Shown here piece by piece: positions 34,691-48,400 of a stretch of DNA of 64,000 bases (positions are counted from its first letter, which is position 1; the number at the start of each line of letters is the position of its first letter). The stretch is from NCBI GenBank assembly GCA_023213395.1, contig CM041465.1:217565741-217629740 (forward strand), in the 5' to 3' direction. The translations under genes were made by a program, and so were the position numbers. The stretch is from Cycas panzhihuaensis. Its lineage: Eukaryota > Cycadophyta. Below the pieces are notes generated by a model, which saw nothing but the letters and a program-made list of their open reading frames with translations, did not search any database and had not been told where the DNA came from.

Positions 34691-34700
34691 ATATATATTC
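34691..34700. repeat. LINE target-site duplication (right copy)
   Basis: ATATATATTC matching 29,084-29,093. Confidence 0.8.
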
Positions 34701-36199
34701 TTTCTTATTGGTTCCAAATGATTTGATGAATTATTTATTGATGTAATATACCCTTGGGGGGGATGTAAAAATTTATTTTGTAGTCTCTAAAGAACCCTAT
34801 TTATTATTAAAATTGGAATAATAGTATTTTTTAAATTATCTTTGAGTTGTGTCCATTTTATGCCATGTTTAAAACATTTTAAGTCACTGTTAATGTTATA
34901 TTTTTAGAAGATTATAGCCTATAGAGGAAATATCAGAGGCCATAGAGCCTATTTATAAGGCTAAAAAGGCTATTTTCATTATAATTCTAGCCAAAGATAT
35001 CAATGACTTAAGATTTTTTGCTATAATAGTTGATGTGTGTTACATTTATAGGCATATGTTCCTAAAGAAACTACTCATAGTCCCATTTAATAAGAGGTGG
35101 GACACACTCTTTTTAGCTACTATTGTATATGATTTCTAGTACACTTGTTTAGCCACATAGGATGATGTGTTCCTATAGTGATGTTAATGTGCCACTAACA
35201 AAACCATGCACTTGAAGGAGTTACTTAGTAAACTAGTAGTCATAGCAATTGGTTATCTATTTGGTTTAGTTGATGGAGAATCCTTCATATGGATAAGAAT
35301 AACATTTAAAATTTATTTAAAGTAGCTTAGTTCTAGAATATTTAAAATTTATTATTTATTTTCGATATAACATTTCATGTTATGTAATTATATATAACAG
35401 TGGGGAATGTTAAATAATAATATCTAATTACACTTATTATTATCCTAACCTTTTAATACTCTCTCAAATATTTTATGAATTTTATATTCTAATCACCTAA
35501 ATATATGTGCCACTTAAAAAGTATGCTAGCATACATATGTTAACCTATATGGCTCTCCACATAAGGTGAACTACTACATAAATATGTACATGATTCTTTT
35601 AATAAAAAGAAGTTTAGATATTCTTTCACATATATCTTGTGTATTATATTTATATATATTTCACCATTTTATTATATATTTATTCATATTATATTCACCT
35701 CTTTTGTCCAATTCTAGTACTTGTTGGGTCCATCTTCCATTATTATTTACTTTCATATGTATAGCCTAACATGGTGATATCTAAGCTAATAATCTTTCCA
35801 ATATTGTGGTATTAAAAAAAATTCCACAACTAATATTTATATGGTGATTTAATGTGACCTTTAATTTTGAAATCAAGGGGTCCAACACCTTATTTCAAAT
35901 TGTTTAATAATATGATAAAGCCTTTTAGGACATAATTTGAGTTTTAGAACTCTAATTTAAGCATTGCTAGTTAAGTTGGGGTCTTGATAATCAAAACTAT
36001 AAGTTGAATATATTTTTAAGACTTATTGAATTGAACTTTATTAAGAAACAATATATTTATCCTAAAAATTAGTGAAAAATAAGTTATTTGACATAGGCAT
36101 TTCTAAATAATCACTTTAAAGGACCAAACATTATGAATAATCCTCAAATATTTAGCTCAATAATTGAGAGATCAACTAGTATAGATAATTTTCTATTAT
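34701..36199. other. AT-rich stretch, no supported gene
   Basis: I find no coding domain. A possible LTR-like start TGTTAAATAATAATATC at 35,408 and a TGGTATTA at 35,806 could be the LTR and primer site of the copia fragment to the right, but neither is confirmed by a second copy. Confidence 0.45.
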
Positions 36200-36900
36200 A
36201 GAAACACCAAATGATAAGCTTTCTAGAGATGAATAATAGAAAGAAATATATTTGATATAGACCCAATTGCACCAACTAATATTAGTAAAAAGAAAAAACT
36301 ACAAGATAAATTAAGAGTGACACTCTTATTTATTAATCCCTCTATTAATAAGAATTTAATAATAATTGTGGCAAATTCTATAACACTAAAAGAAGCTTTG
36401 GATGTGATCATCTCTGTTTATAAGATTAAAGATCACATATGTATCTTATCTCTAAGAAACAAACTCTATAGTATGAAGTTTTATGGATCAATGATTAATC
36501 ACCTATAAGAAATCAAGATTATCAAGGACCACTTAAGTGTAATAAAGAAGCCTCTTGATGACCTAGAATTGGTGAATATAGTAATTTGGTCCATGTCAAA
36601 TTCATATGAAAACTTCATTATAAATCTAAGCCTAAATAGCAAGATATATTTAGTGACCTTCAATGATCTTAAAGGTAATTTTAAATTGCACAAATAAAGA
36701 TTGAAGGATCTTTATGGTGAAATTTTAGGTACTATGGCTATGAAATATAAAGGGAAATATCCCTTTAGGCTAAGGAGAAATAAATCATTTGAACACAATG
36801 TTCAATGATAGGGTTTTAAGAGACAAACAAAGGTAAAGTATTAACATTATAAAAAACTAGATATTTAGAAAGAGATTGTAGAAGTTTGAAGAATTAGCAA
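36200..36900 (+). pseudogene. Copia gag fragment (plus strand)
   Basis: Reading on the plus strand gives KIKDHICILSLRNKLYSMKF, then IVIWSMSNSYENFIINLSLN and VTFNDLKGNFKLHK, a copia UBN2 gag pattern. A shifted frame at about 36,865 has YLERDCRSL, the second half of a CCHC knuckle. Confidence 0.75.
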
Positions 36901-38060
36901 CCACAATAGTAATATTAGGTGTACAATTAATAACAAGTTCAACAACATCACAGATAACTAATAGGAGGCAAGTTAGTCACAAAAATACAAATAAAAATCA
37001 TAGAATGCATAATGCTATATTCAATGAAGATGATAAGGATTTTGATTTAACTTCACTAAACATCGAGTAACAACCTAAAGTCAACATCAACCAACCTAAA
37101 TATTATTTGTCAAGATAAGTTATTCTATTTAGGGTTGATCTAGACATTATAGCAAAATAACCTAATGTTAAGTATGAGAAATTCTAGTTTAAAGAAATGC
37201 ATATTGGAGAGTTATCATTAGAAAATTCTTTAGAGGATACTAAGAAATCTAAGGAATGGCCATTAGAGGGTCAGTCATATCCTCCTAAAGAAGAAGTTAC
37301 TTAAGTGGTATATAAAGATAATAGACAAATTAAAGTTACCTAAACCATAAGTCAAGTTGAAGTCATAGCATAGACTACAAGACCAAGCCAATATTGCTCT
37401 TATGATACATGTCTTGAATATTGAAGAGCCTTCCACTTTTGAGAATGTAATTAAGGAGAAAGAGTGGAAACATGAATTAAGACTTAGTCAAATAACCTTG
37501 TAACAAATATGTAATCAACTACAAATGGGTCTATAACATAAAGTTTAAGGTAGATGACATGATTAATAAATATAATGTAAGACTTATTATAAAAGGTTTC
37601 AAGCAAGTAGAAGAAATTGATTACTAGGAAACCTTTACGATAATGGTAAAGATGAATATAATCAAGATCATTCTAGGGATTATTAAATAATTTAATTAGC
37701 AAATTCACCAAATAGATGTGAAGAGCACCTTTCTAAATGGAGACCATATTGCAAAAATGTACACTTAGGTGCATTGAGAAAGGCAAGGAACATCTTATCT
37801 ATTAACTAAAGAAAGCCTTGTATGGTCTCAAATGAGTTCCTAAAGACTAGGATGATAAGATTGATCAATATTTCTTGAAGAATGGATCTGAGAAATCACC
37901 AAGAGACTAAATTCTCTACATAAAAGTTTATAATGATAAATCTCTAACTTTTAGAGTTTTATATATGGACAACTTATTAATCATCACTAGGAATGATATC
38001 ACAATGATATCTAATTTAAAGAAAGATTTTATTAATAAGACCAATCAACAATAAATTATA
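36901..38060 (+). pseudogene. Copia RT fragment, integrase absent
   Basis: At 37,500-38,060 the plus strand reads YKWVYNIKFKVDDMINKYN, VRLIIKGFKQVEEIDY, IHQIDVKSTFLNGD and FRVLYMDNLLIITRNDITM (YVDD decayed to YMDN). No integrase is found between the gag part and this RT, so the copy has an internal deletion. No LTR pair is seen. Confidence 0.82.
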
Positions 38061-38129
38061 GAAATGACATTGTGCATTATATAGTCCACCAAGTCTATCC
38101 TAAAGACATGAGTGATAAGGTGAAGGAAT

Positions 38130-39300
38130 GCAGAAGGGCCATAACCTGATAATATTTTCTTGCCTATGACACTCTCTATAAGAGCTTATTTGAAGAGGTC
38201 CTTCTTAAATATATCAACCCTAAAGAAACATGTTAGATCCTTTACAATTTCCATGATAGCATTTGTGGAGGACACTTTGGTGGACAATCAATGACTTAGA
38301 GAATCCTACAAATGAGTTTCTTTTTGCCTACCTTATTTAAAGATGTCCATACCTATATATAAAAATGGGAGTACTAAGAGTGCTCCAACATCATGCACTA
38401 ACCTTTTAAGGATTTACATGCCATCATTTCTCCTTGGCCTTTCTCATAATAAGGTTTAGACTTAGTCAAGGCTATTATGCCATGATCTTCCTTGTAGCAC
38501 AAGTTTAAATTGACTACAATAGAATACTTCACTAAGTGAGCAAAGTCAATCCTTCTTTTTTTAATTATAGGTAAAACTATCACCATGTTTATCTTTTAAC
38601 ATATTATCTATCATTTTAGGGTCCTAAATATCTTGATTACAAATAATAGAACCCCACTCTATAATAAAGAGATAGATGAACTATGTAACAAATTTCATAT
38701 TAATTAGAAGACCCCGTTGTCCTACTACCCTTAGGCAAATGGATAAATTGAGGTATTCAACAAAACTTTGATTTTAATTTTGAAAAAAATAGTGTCCAAA
38801 TCCTAATAAGTGTAGTGTATTTAGTTGTATCCTACTCTATGGGCCTATCGATCATCTATATGGATTACCATATGGATGATGCCCTTTTTCCTTATTTGTG
38901 GGTCAGAAGTAATCCTTCCACTTGAAATAGAGACGCCATCTCTAAGGGTATTAATAAAGGATTTTACTAATAAGGAGTAGCATTATTAAGCATACCTCCT
39001 AGATTTAGAGGCCCTAGATAAAGCCTACCTTATTATGTATTAAAAGAACCTAGCTTCCAAAGTGAAAGCTCAATGGACCTACAATCAACACTTGTGGCCT
39101 TGAAAGATTGGCCTAGGGAATAAGGTTCTTAAGCTTTAATATTTTCATAATCACTTCCCAAAGTTTTCCCCAAATGTATAGGCCCATTCATGGTTTTAGA
39201 TTATCTTTCTAATGGCACATATCATATAGCTATCCTTAAGGGCCTTAAGTTTAAGAAGCCTATCAATGGATAGTTTCTTAAGAAATTTTATAGCTCATAA
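38130..39300 (+). pseudogene. Tat-C integrase (older Tat element)
   Basis: The plus strand reads FHDSICGGHFGGQSMT with the H2C2 start, LTTIEYFTK, IIYHFRVLNILITNNRTPLY (catalytic Asp lost), then YYP-x-ANG-x-IEVFNKTL with the Glu, and SSIWITIWMMPFFLICGSEV. It aligns with the Tat-A and Tat-B integrases but has more stops. It directly follows the copia fragment; the junction near 38,060-38,130 is unexplained. Confidence 0.85.
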
Positions 39301-40038
<738 letters not shown>

Positions 40039-40199
40039 CAAAATGTATATGTACAACATATTGAGGGAGTTAGAATCTCAATAAGGATGTACATAGAGCT
40101 CAAAGAGGATAGTAGATACACACACCCTAACCCTTTTAGAGCTAGCTTGCCTCTCCCAAAGTGAATCATATAATACAAATCTTATATAGTGCATCATGT

Positions 40200-41750
40200 A
40201 GATGTCCCCCTCATTGTCACTTATCCTAAGATATATTAGAGATGTTAATGAATTGTACTAATTAGGGATACTATGAGGGATCCACCTTGCCTACCTTGCT
40301 TACCTCATCTCTGCCCCTTCTCTACTCATCCCTCTACTATGTAGAAGTATGGGTCCTCATATGGGACTAAGAGGACCTCTCCATGGCCCTCTCGATGAGC
40401 CTATTATATGATGTTTGTACTTAATCTAGTTGGGCATTCATAAATAATACTATGATCTAAGTCTCCACTCCTAGAACAACTTATAGTAGGGGAACAATAG
40501 TTGGAACTACAACTACTTATGGGGTCTGGCTATATGTACCATTATAACCTATAACTAGATTGTCATGTCATCTATCTATATAATCTTAGCCTACATCTCT
40601 ACTCACTCTTCCCTCCACATTATTAGGGCCCTAACTATTAGAGTAAATACTATTATATAGGGTTATACAAGTATTGACTTGTCAATATCCAAGATAGGAA
40701 GTTGCCCCTCTACATACACCATCCCACATATAGAGTCTAAAACTTAATGAGAAAGGTTTAAAGTGAATCACCCATCTATCACATAAAAATAATAATGGGA
40801 TCAATAACTATAAGAGATATCAAGGCAATAACTCAAACAAAAGCTAAATCAAACTATAATATTAAAAGAAATAGGGATAAAGATGGGGTGATATTGACCT
40901 TATTATCATTCCCTTCTTTAGGCCCCACTATCCAATCAACTCCACCTCCTGTTGCACCCCCCCTAGGTGTTGTAGTTGCTATAATCTGTGTTAGATCCCT
41001 CTCAAGTGTAGTCTCAATTATGGGTTGTGCAGGTAGCTCATCTCTACTTCCAACATCTCCCTCTATGGTTGTTGCCTCCTCCCATACATTAGAGTCTAAT
41101 ATACTCTATTATATAGGTATGCAATATATCTATCCATACTAATCATAGCCAATGATTTAGAAAAAAATCATCCTACTCTACTACCTCAAGACTTCATAAC
41201 CATATAGGCCATCTATGAACTACGGGCCTTCTATTTAAAATAGGTTGAGAACCTTCTCTTGGTCCCATTCCATAGAAATGGTCAAAATCCAACATTGAAG
41301 GAGTGTATAGTAAGAAAATCCACCATGCCTTGCTATGTGTATTTGATCCAACAAAGCTCTCATATTGACCATAATTAAAGTGGACCAATCTATTTTCTCC
41401 TTAGCCATGCATCTTTGCACTACATTCATCCATCCCCTAGGGAACTCTGTGAAGTACTATCTATGAGGGATGTTGAAGACGATGACACAAACTATGATTT
41501 TCTATACTAGTATAACTCCCATAGCTAACAAACATCCAAGTTGACCACCCCATTAATCCTACTCCCCCCTATAGTAGAAAAATCATGTTGTTATTATATG
41601 GGATTTTGCATCATTAGATAAAGGTCCTAGCTCTAGGATGAGGTCTAATATAAGGGACCCTCAAAATCCTTCTCATATCTTAAGGAGTCACCTTCACATA
41701 TCCAACCATTAGCAAATGAAATACTTACCACCTTTAGTCTTAATGGGTAA
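40200..41750 (-). pseudogene. Antisense accessory gene, Tat-C copy, strongly decayed
   Basis: On the minus strand, near 41,640-41,720, VGYVKVTP-x-DMRRILRVPY matches the N-terminal block of the Tat-A gene; near 41,330, ALLDQIHIARHGGFSYY matches its RGGFSY block. The order N-terminus right, C-terminus left is the same as in Tat-B. The rest is too decayed to trace, and I cannot place the intron; a degraded acceptor-like TTTCTCATTAAG lies near 40,745-40,757. Confidence 0.5.
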
Positions 41751-43530
41751 TAATATCAATCAAGAGGGCCTAATAAAATAATTTGAAGAAGTATGCACAA
41801 TGTCAGCATATCCCTCATCTAGTCATCCATGTTTTCTATGAGGATAAGAATCTAAGAACTTAAGTTCTTATGGTTGTTTACCCTGACAACATGTTGAAAC
41901 TAGGCTAAAAAGAAAGTCAAAGTCTATCTCGTAGATATCCTCCCAACTAGAACAATTTACAAACTAGTGATAATCTACTAAAACTAGCAAATTAAATTAA
42001 AAATTTATAAAATTAGCTCAATTATATGCATCCCACAAAGTTTCCTACTTGACCTACAATAGAGAATTTGTACCATAAATATCTTCATACTACCATAAAA
42101 ATTTAAATTTTATGGTATCATTGAATTTTAACACTTTGTGGTACCGTGTTAAACTTCATAGTACTATGGTCTACCTCAAAGCATATCTTGCAAAATTTTG
42201 AGCAAATTAAAAATGATAAAAAATTAATTAAAAAAGAAAAAAAAAAATCTCAACTAAAAATTAGTTCATTCAAAATGATTTAAGGCATCAAACTACCTCA
42301 ATTTAGTTATAAACATGGGTTTGATTAAACCCTATTTTACCAAAAGTTTAAAATTAGGGAAAATCCCTAAAAATCCTAAAAATTTAAATTAGAAAATATC
42401 AAAATGGTTAGTGTGCTAGGTTCAATGCTTGCAAGGCCATCTTAATACCACAAATCCAATTGTGCACTAATCCAACCTCCCATTTGTTCTCAGTAACCTC
42501 AAAAGTGATTCGGGTAAGAAAAAACCTAATAGGGGAATTTCTAAACTTGAAGATGAAAATAAAAATAAAAAATGAACCAAAACCATTTTTCATAATTATC
42601 ATAACTAGACTTTAGGGTATTAATTTTACTCCCCATTGGTCCCATTAGATTTCATTTTCTTAATAATTTTACCCTATGTGATAACCCCTACTATTGTTAT
42701 AGCTTGTCCATTGTGCACTAAGTCCCAAAGTGTCTTTAAAATGGCTATTAATAGATGTTAGTAATATGTTATCAATGCATTTTTTTGTTAAAATTCTACC
42801 TTAAGATAACTCTCTCCTAACATACCATTATCTATAGTCTAGAGTCTCATTTAAGAACCCTAAACTCATCCATGCAGATCATGCAAGCCCATCTCACTAA
42901 GCAACCGCCCGCACCCTTAATGTACTTTAGCCTAAAAGAGTCTTGAGGTAATCCCTCCTATGCATATTGATGTTTATAGTTAAAAATTTTAGTTTCAAGA
43001 TACCTTCTCAATCATGCAACTCGTTCATGAGTACCTTTTGTTATCTAGAACTTATCCTTTATAGGTCCCCATATTCACAACTCATCTTTAACTTTCTTAA
43101 GTAATCTACTATCCTATAGACAAGTGACTTTCACACAAGCAACCATCCAATGATTTGATCACACAATATGCTTCCATATAATAGTCTCACTTAATTCTTG
43201 TTATAGTAGATGGTCCAACCTATAATGGAAACCTTTTTTAAGGTTGTTTATTTACTAATTTTCCTACTAAAAGGTGCTCAAAGATAGGCTGTATAAACCT
43301 CCTAAGTTATCCTAATGGTTTGATATTTAAGGCCTTATTTTTAGGTTCTTCTATGGCTCCACTTTGTTAAAACTATATTATCATTCTTAATTGACTTAGT
43401 ACCCTATGAGTTAGCTCATTATTGTGGCATCTTTTTGCATCCAAAATAAAAATAATACCCACTATGTTTTAGCAAATGTTATGTGATGGCCATAGACAAC
43501 TTCCCTTCTAAGGTCAGTTTAGGATTGGTG
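41751..43530. other. AT-rich stretch, no supported gene
   Basis: No domain is seen on either strand. It follows the decayed antisense gene and may be Tat-C sequence. Confidence 0.45.
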
Positions 43531-43743
43531 TTGGTATATCACCCAAAAAATAGGTTCAATGATACTTAGTTCATTATGACCCTCATCTGAACTATCATAT
43601 AGTATGGCTCTCCCATGTAAGTAAATAAATAAATAAAAACCCATAAGATAGAGAGAGAGAAAAGTGCATATATACACCAAAAATAAATAAATAAATTTAA
43701 AAATACCAAAAGAAAAATGTATTGTATATTTGTGTATAAAACC
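43531..43743 (+). other. Tat-C A/GA-rich spacer interrupted by Tat-B
   Basis: TATGGCTCTCCCATGTAAG then A-rich and GAGAGAGAGA sequence parallels the Tat-B and Tat-A spacer just before the second RNase H. Its continuation is at 60,944, on the other side of Tat-B. Confidence 0.6.
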
Positions 43744-46044
43744 TGTTTCACCAAAACTTGGCGTCTTATTTGTCCTTATAACTTCTAATGTATTTCTTGT
43801 GTGGTTTCATGAAGAAAAATAGATGCTGGACATGTTTTATGATGTGTTAGGCCATATTTTGATGAATTAATACATTGATTTGTTTGATGACATGAAATGA
43901 ATGATGATGTATTGTATATTTATGCTATCACATGTCGTTGACTGATACTTATGGCACTAAATTTTCCTTTCATGATTACTTTAATTCAACTTTTCTTTTA
44001 AAACTTATCTTTTTCATATTTTTATCTTGATTTCACCCATAATTTATTATTTTTGGGCTTGTGCTTATCGTTTTCATTATATTTTAGGCCTCTTTCCTCA
44101 TTAATAAAGTCATTTGTACCTAAATTTATGACAAAATTAATTTTTGAGTTTTAATGAGATATTTTTTATCTTTCCATTTATTATGTTTTTGGTGCTTCCA
44201 AAAATGCGATTGGTCATATTTTTAGAGTAAAGTTACATTTTTGGTAGGTCCAAAAATGTGACCAATCATATTTTTGACTATTATACATGTAAAGCTCAGC
44301 TAATATGCTAGATTTTTGTATTCCACTACCTAGATTTGATGAATTCTTATCCTTTAAATACCCAAAAGTGATCAGTAGGGTGTGGTTGTCTATGATTGAG
44401 ATTTGAAGAGTCAAGAGTTTAAGATTGTAATGGCTTTTTGGAGATTTTTAGAGACTTTTTGAAGATTGCTACTACTATGACTTGGAGGTTATTTTTACTA
44501 ATTCTTATGGGTGAAATTAAGAGGAAATTTTGATGTTGTGGCTTGTTGCTTTATTGATGATTCAAATTTTGATGGTTTACTCTTCAAGTTTCATGACTTT
44601 TATTATCATTTTTAGCCTCAAAGCTCCTCTCTTCTAGTAAGATATTTCCTATTTGAATTCTTGTCATTTCATTGCTTGTTGGAGGTTGTTCTTGCTCAGA
44701 ATTTGCTCTCTCTTTATGTTGGTTTTTATGTTAATATTGTACTTGTTTTTGGCCTAGAATCTTGGCTGAAAGGTCAGCCCTTTATAGGGTTAAAAAGGAG
44801 ATAGGGTAGGGTGAAGTATGGTCATCTTTTCACTATCTAAATAGCTGTCTCTTCCTATTCTTCTATAACAGTCTAAATTCCAAGTGGTTTACCATCTTTT
44901 TTAGTTTGTGTTTCGCTATGCTTTAGCCTTTGGTACTTTTTGTCTTTCTTCTTTTGCCCATTTTAAAGGAAAATTTAGAGAAAGTTGAACAAATAAAAGA
45001 AAAAGAGCTATTTTAAAGCCAAATTTTAAAATAGAAAAGAAGTCTTGGTTTTTATTCTTACATGATTTCACTTTTTTATTTGTTTTTTTCCCTTAAGAAG
45101 AAAACAAATTGAATTGGTGAATGATATACATATGTAAATTTTTAAATTATTAAAGGTTCAAGGTCCCTTTGGAGCCCCTTTTACTCTAATTATAATAGAA
45201 TCTCTAAGTTATTTGGGTTGTTTCTTGTATGAGGATTATGATTAGTGTATAATTTATTGTATGCAATGTTAACGGTCTGAAAATTCATTTAAAAATAGTA
45301 GTAGAACGTCTTTAAAATTTCTCCTCTCATTGTAGAATCTTGATTCAAAGGAAAGATAACATGTGTTTGAGATAAAGAGCTTTTTACTAGCATTACGTGT
45401 TATTGAATCTTTTATAATTTTACATAAGTAATTACATGTTATATTGTATATTATACTAGTGCTTTTATTTCCTTGGTAAACTGTGTCTTGCATCTAAAGG
45501 AGATAGTCTCATACTTATTTTAATATGATTCATCTTAAAAACAAAAAATAAAAATATATTACATGCATAACTAGTTTTCTTTGCTTACTTATTGAAGGTA
45601 GAATAGGTCTTGTTATTTCATTGATTGCTTTTGTTTATTTCATCTTATCTTGTCGATAAATAAAATTATTAAAAAAAAAAAAAACTTTTCATTGCCTATC
45701 CCTTCCCCTTTATTCAAGTAAAACTCAAAAGGTTGAAAGAATCAAAGGATAAGAGTCCCTAGGAAAGACATAAGGAACATTATCAGAGTAGTTTTAAACT
45801 TAGAACTCCTTCACTTGATTGTGTAGGCTAGTGGATTCTATGACCCCCATACATCCTAGCCTTTCATTGCCTTACTCAGTTGCATCCTTCTTAAATGACA
45901 TGACTAGGTGAAAAATCCTTCTTAGGAGTTGGATAAAGGTGGTTACTTAGGTCTTCTTCGACTTTATATCTCCTAGTCCTTATTAAAATAAAGGAAGCAC
46001 CCCATTCATTTAGAGATATCTAGTTTAGGTCCACCTGAGATACA
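43744..46044 (+). repeat. Tat-B 5' LTR (2,301 bp)
   Basis: Starts TGTTTCACC and ends GAGATACA. It contains two imperfect 24-bp repeats of the form AAAAATG-x-GA...TCATATTTTT at 44,199-44,222 and 44,254-44,277. No coding region is supported. Confidence 0.9.
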
Positions 46045-46053
46045 TTATCTTTC

Positions 46054-46063
46054 TAGTGACCAT
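46054..46063 (+). other. Tat-B primer-binding site (Arg-tRNA type, mutated)
   Basis: TAGTGACCAT follows the LTR by nine bases, inside ATCTTTCTAGTGACCATATT. It compares with the tRNA-Arg complement TGGCGACTCC. Retention of the flanking TTGGAG is typical of Tat elements (GGCGACTCC-x-x-TGGGGA). Confidence 0.6.
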
Positions 46064-46089
46064 ATTGGAGAGCTACCATTTGTTCTCTT

Positions 46090-48400
46090 ATTAAAGCAAT
46101 AGAAAATACAATACTCACTCCTAGGCAATCTTTGAGGCTTCAAGGCCTCCCACCGAATCTTCAAGCTCATCTTTTATATTTTGATTAAGAAGTTTCATCA
46201 TCTTATGTCAAATATTTAGAACTTTATGCTCATGACACTTATGTTTATCCTCTTGAAGATTTAACTTAGTTATATTATATGCCTATGAAGTAAGGATATC
46301 TTGAACCCTTTTAATATCATGGTGATCCTTCTTTTGTAGATCCTTCATTTGCATAAGAAGAACCACCTCCTGGTCAAGAATACTCATTATACTTTGAATT
46401 AGTTCTCACTAGGATTCCCACTCCACTTTACATGCATGGTTATTAAGATCTATTTTATCTAAAGACTCATACCATGATATCCTCACCATAACATCATTAA
46501 TTTAATCCTTTGTATGAGGAGTATGAGTCAATTCAAGTTGACCCTTCAATTATGCTTGATGTTATTCGATCTCCCTATCCTTCCCACCCTCCTTCACCAA
46601 GACCTTCATCAGCACATCACTCTCCTCCTTTAGAGGAGGTGGAAGACCATAAGTAAACTCATTCACAACCCCACCACTCTCCTTCTAGGCTACAAGTTCA
46701 GATTCATTATTCTCATACCATACCTTTTATACATGGAGGTACCTGTACTATTCCTATCCATAGAAACCCTAATTCTCATCACGTACCTACTTCCAGTCAA
46801 GTGGTTTTACCTTCACCAAGCCTACAACCTATATGTTCCTATACCACTAAGGTTGCCTCTTCTCACCCTATGTCCTCTATGACTTAATTACCATTTTATA
46901 TATCACACACTGTTTTGCCATAGGGTATTAGACCTCATCCACCTTCTCCTAGAGTGTCTAATATGGCTCCTCCTTCTCAACACATTTCTTATCATTATTC
47001 TCTTCATCCTCATGCTTCAATTAGTTAATCTCAAGCCTTGAGAGTTCCCAACCCTACTTCTTCTTTAAATATTCCTAGACCTACTTCACAACCAACTCCT
47101 TTTCCTACTTTCAATCTAATCTTTCCACAATAACATATACCTTAAACTAATTCTGTGGTTAATCCTATAACTTGGTTTAATCCCCCATCTACTTTTCCAT
47201 CTCATACCATTTCCCAAAAACAATAATAATTATATCAACATGTTCCTTTATCTATTCCCTATCAATCATCCTTGCCTCAACGTCCTACAACATTGAGGAG
47301 GCTAAGGAGACCTTTCCTTAATTACATGAAATCCCCATTTCCACATGAAGTCCTTTTATCTCTTATGCCTTCTTTCCTCCGTAAGTTACCTAAATTTTTT
47401 TATGACTCTTCTCAGGTTCTTAGTTCCCATATACAGGTATTTACACTTTCTTGTATAGATTTCATGTTATATGATTATGTCATAATATATCTATTCCCTA
47501 AATCACTTCAAGGCGATGCCTTGAAGTGGTTTTACTGACTTCCTTTGGCTTCTACCCTCTCATTCCAACACTTAGTTAATTCTTTTATCAATTATTTTGA
47601 TGTAGTAAGACCATTTGAATCAGGCATCATGTCCTTTTTAGCCATTAAGTAGAACCATGATGAGACCTTAAGAGACTTTATGAGAAGGTTTTAAGACTAG
47701 GTACACACTTACCATTCACATCTTAATCTTAGTCTACTATTTGATCTATAATGCTTTGAGGCCACATGTACACCTTTAAGTTCTAAAACTTGGTCCTCAA
47801 ACTTATAAAGAAGTTGTTGATTGTTACTTGGCTTTAGAAATATTCAAGATCCAAGTAGGTATTAAGAAGGTTGGGAAACCTATTCCTTCCAAAGAAACAA
47901 TCCAAATAATAAAGGCTTTCCATCCCGATCCTACTTATGATTACCTAATTTCTTCTATTATATTATTAGAGCATGAAATCAATACTAAGTTACAAGTTAA
48001 TGGTATTTCATAGAGCCAACCTTTGTAGGCGACTAAAATCATCCATCTTACTGAAGAAAGGAAGAAACAAACCCCTCCTCCACCTCCTTCTCCCTTCAGA
48101 AAGATAAAATGGTACTCGTATCATTAAACAAATGCTCATAATAGAAGTGAGAGCCGTATAATTCAAAATACAACCTAAAATATGAATGTTTAATCAAATC
48201 ATTCCTCTAAGTAATCTTAAGATCAAATGATCCATAAAGATCCTTCACCTTAACATAATAAGAAAATGAATAAAGATGGTAAAGGCAAGGAAAAGTAGGT
48301 CCAAGATAATGAAGATGAACCTTCAAGTTTTAATTCATCGAAGAAGACTACCACTCCCCTAAATCTATTAACAAAATGAACTAGTAATCAATCTCGTCCA
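46090..48400 (+). pseudogene. Tat-B gag
   Basis: After a Pro/Ser/His-rich N-terminus (HDTYVYPLEDLT ... PSHPPSPRPSSAHHSPP) the gag core reads RRLRRPFLNYMKSPF, YLFPKSLQGDALKWFY, LVNSFINYFDVVRPFESG and NHDETLRDFMRRF, the retrotransposon gag pattern. A zinc-binding remnant at 48,110-48,160 is YSYH-x4-AHNRSES, where Tat-A keeps the Cys residues. Several stops. Confidence 0.88.

Noticed and set aside
41194-41429. Two overlapping 64-residue frames treated as separate genes
   Set aside because: They are pieces of the decayed antisense gene in two frames, not independent genes.
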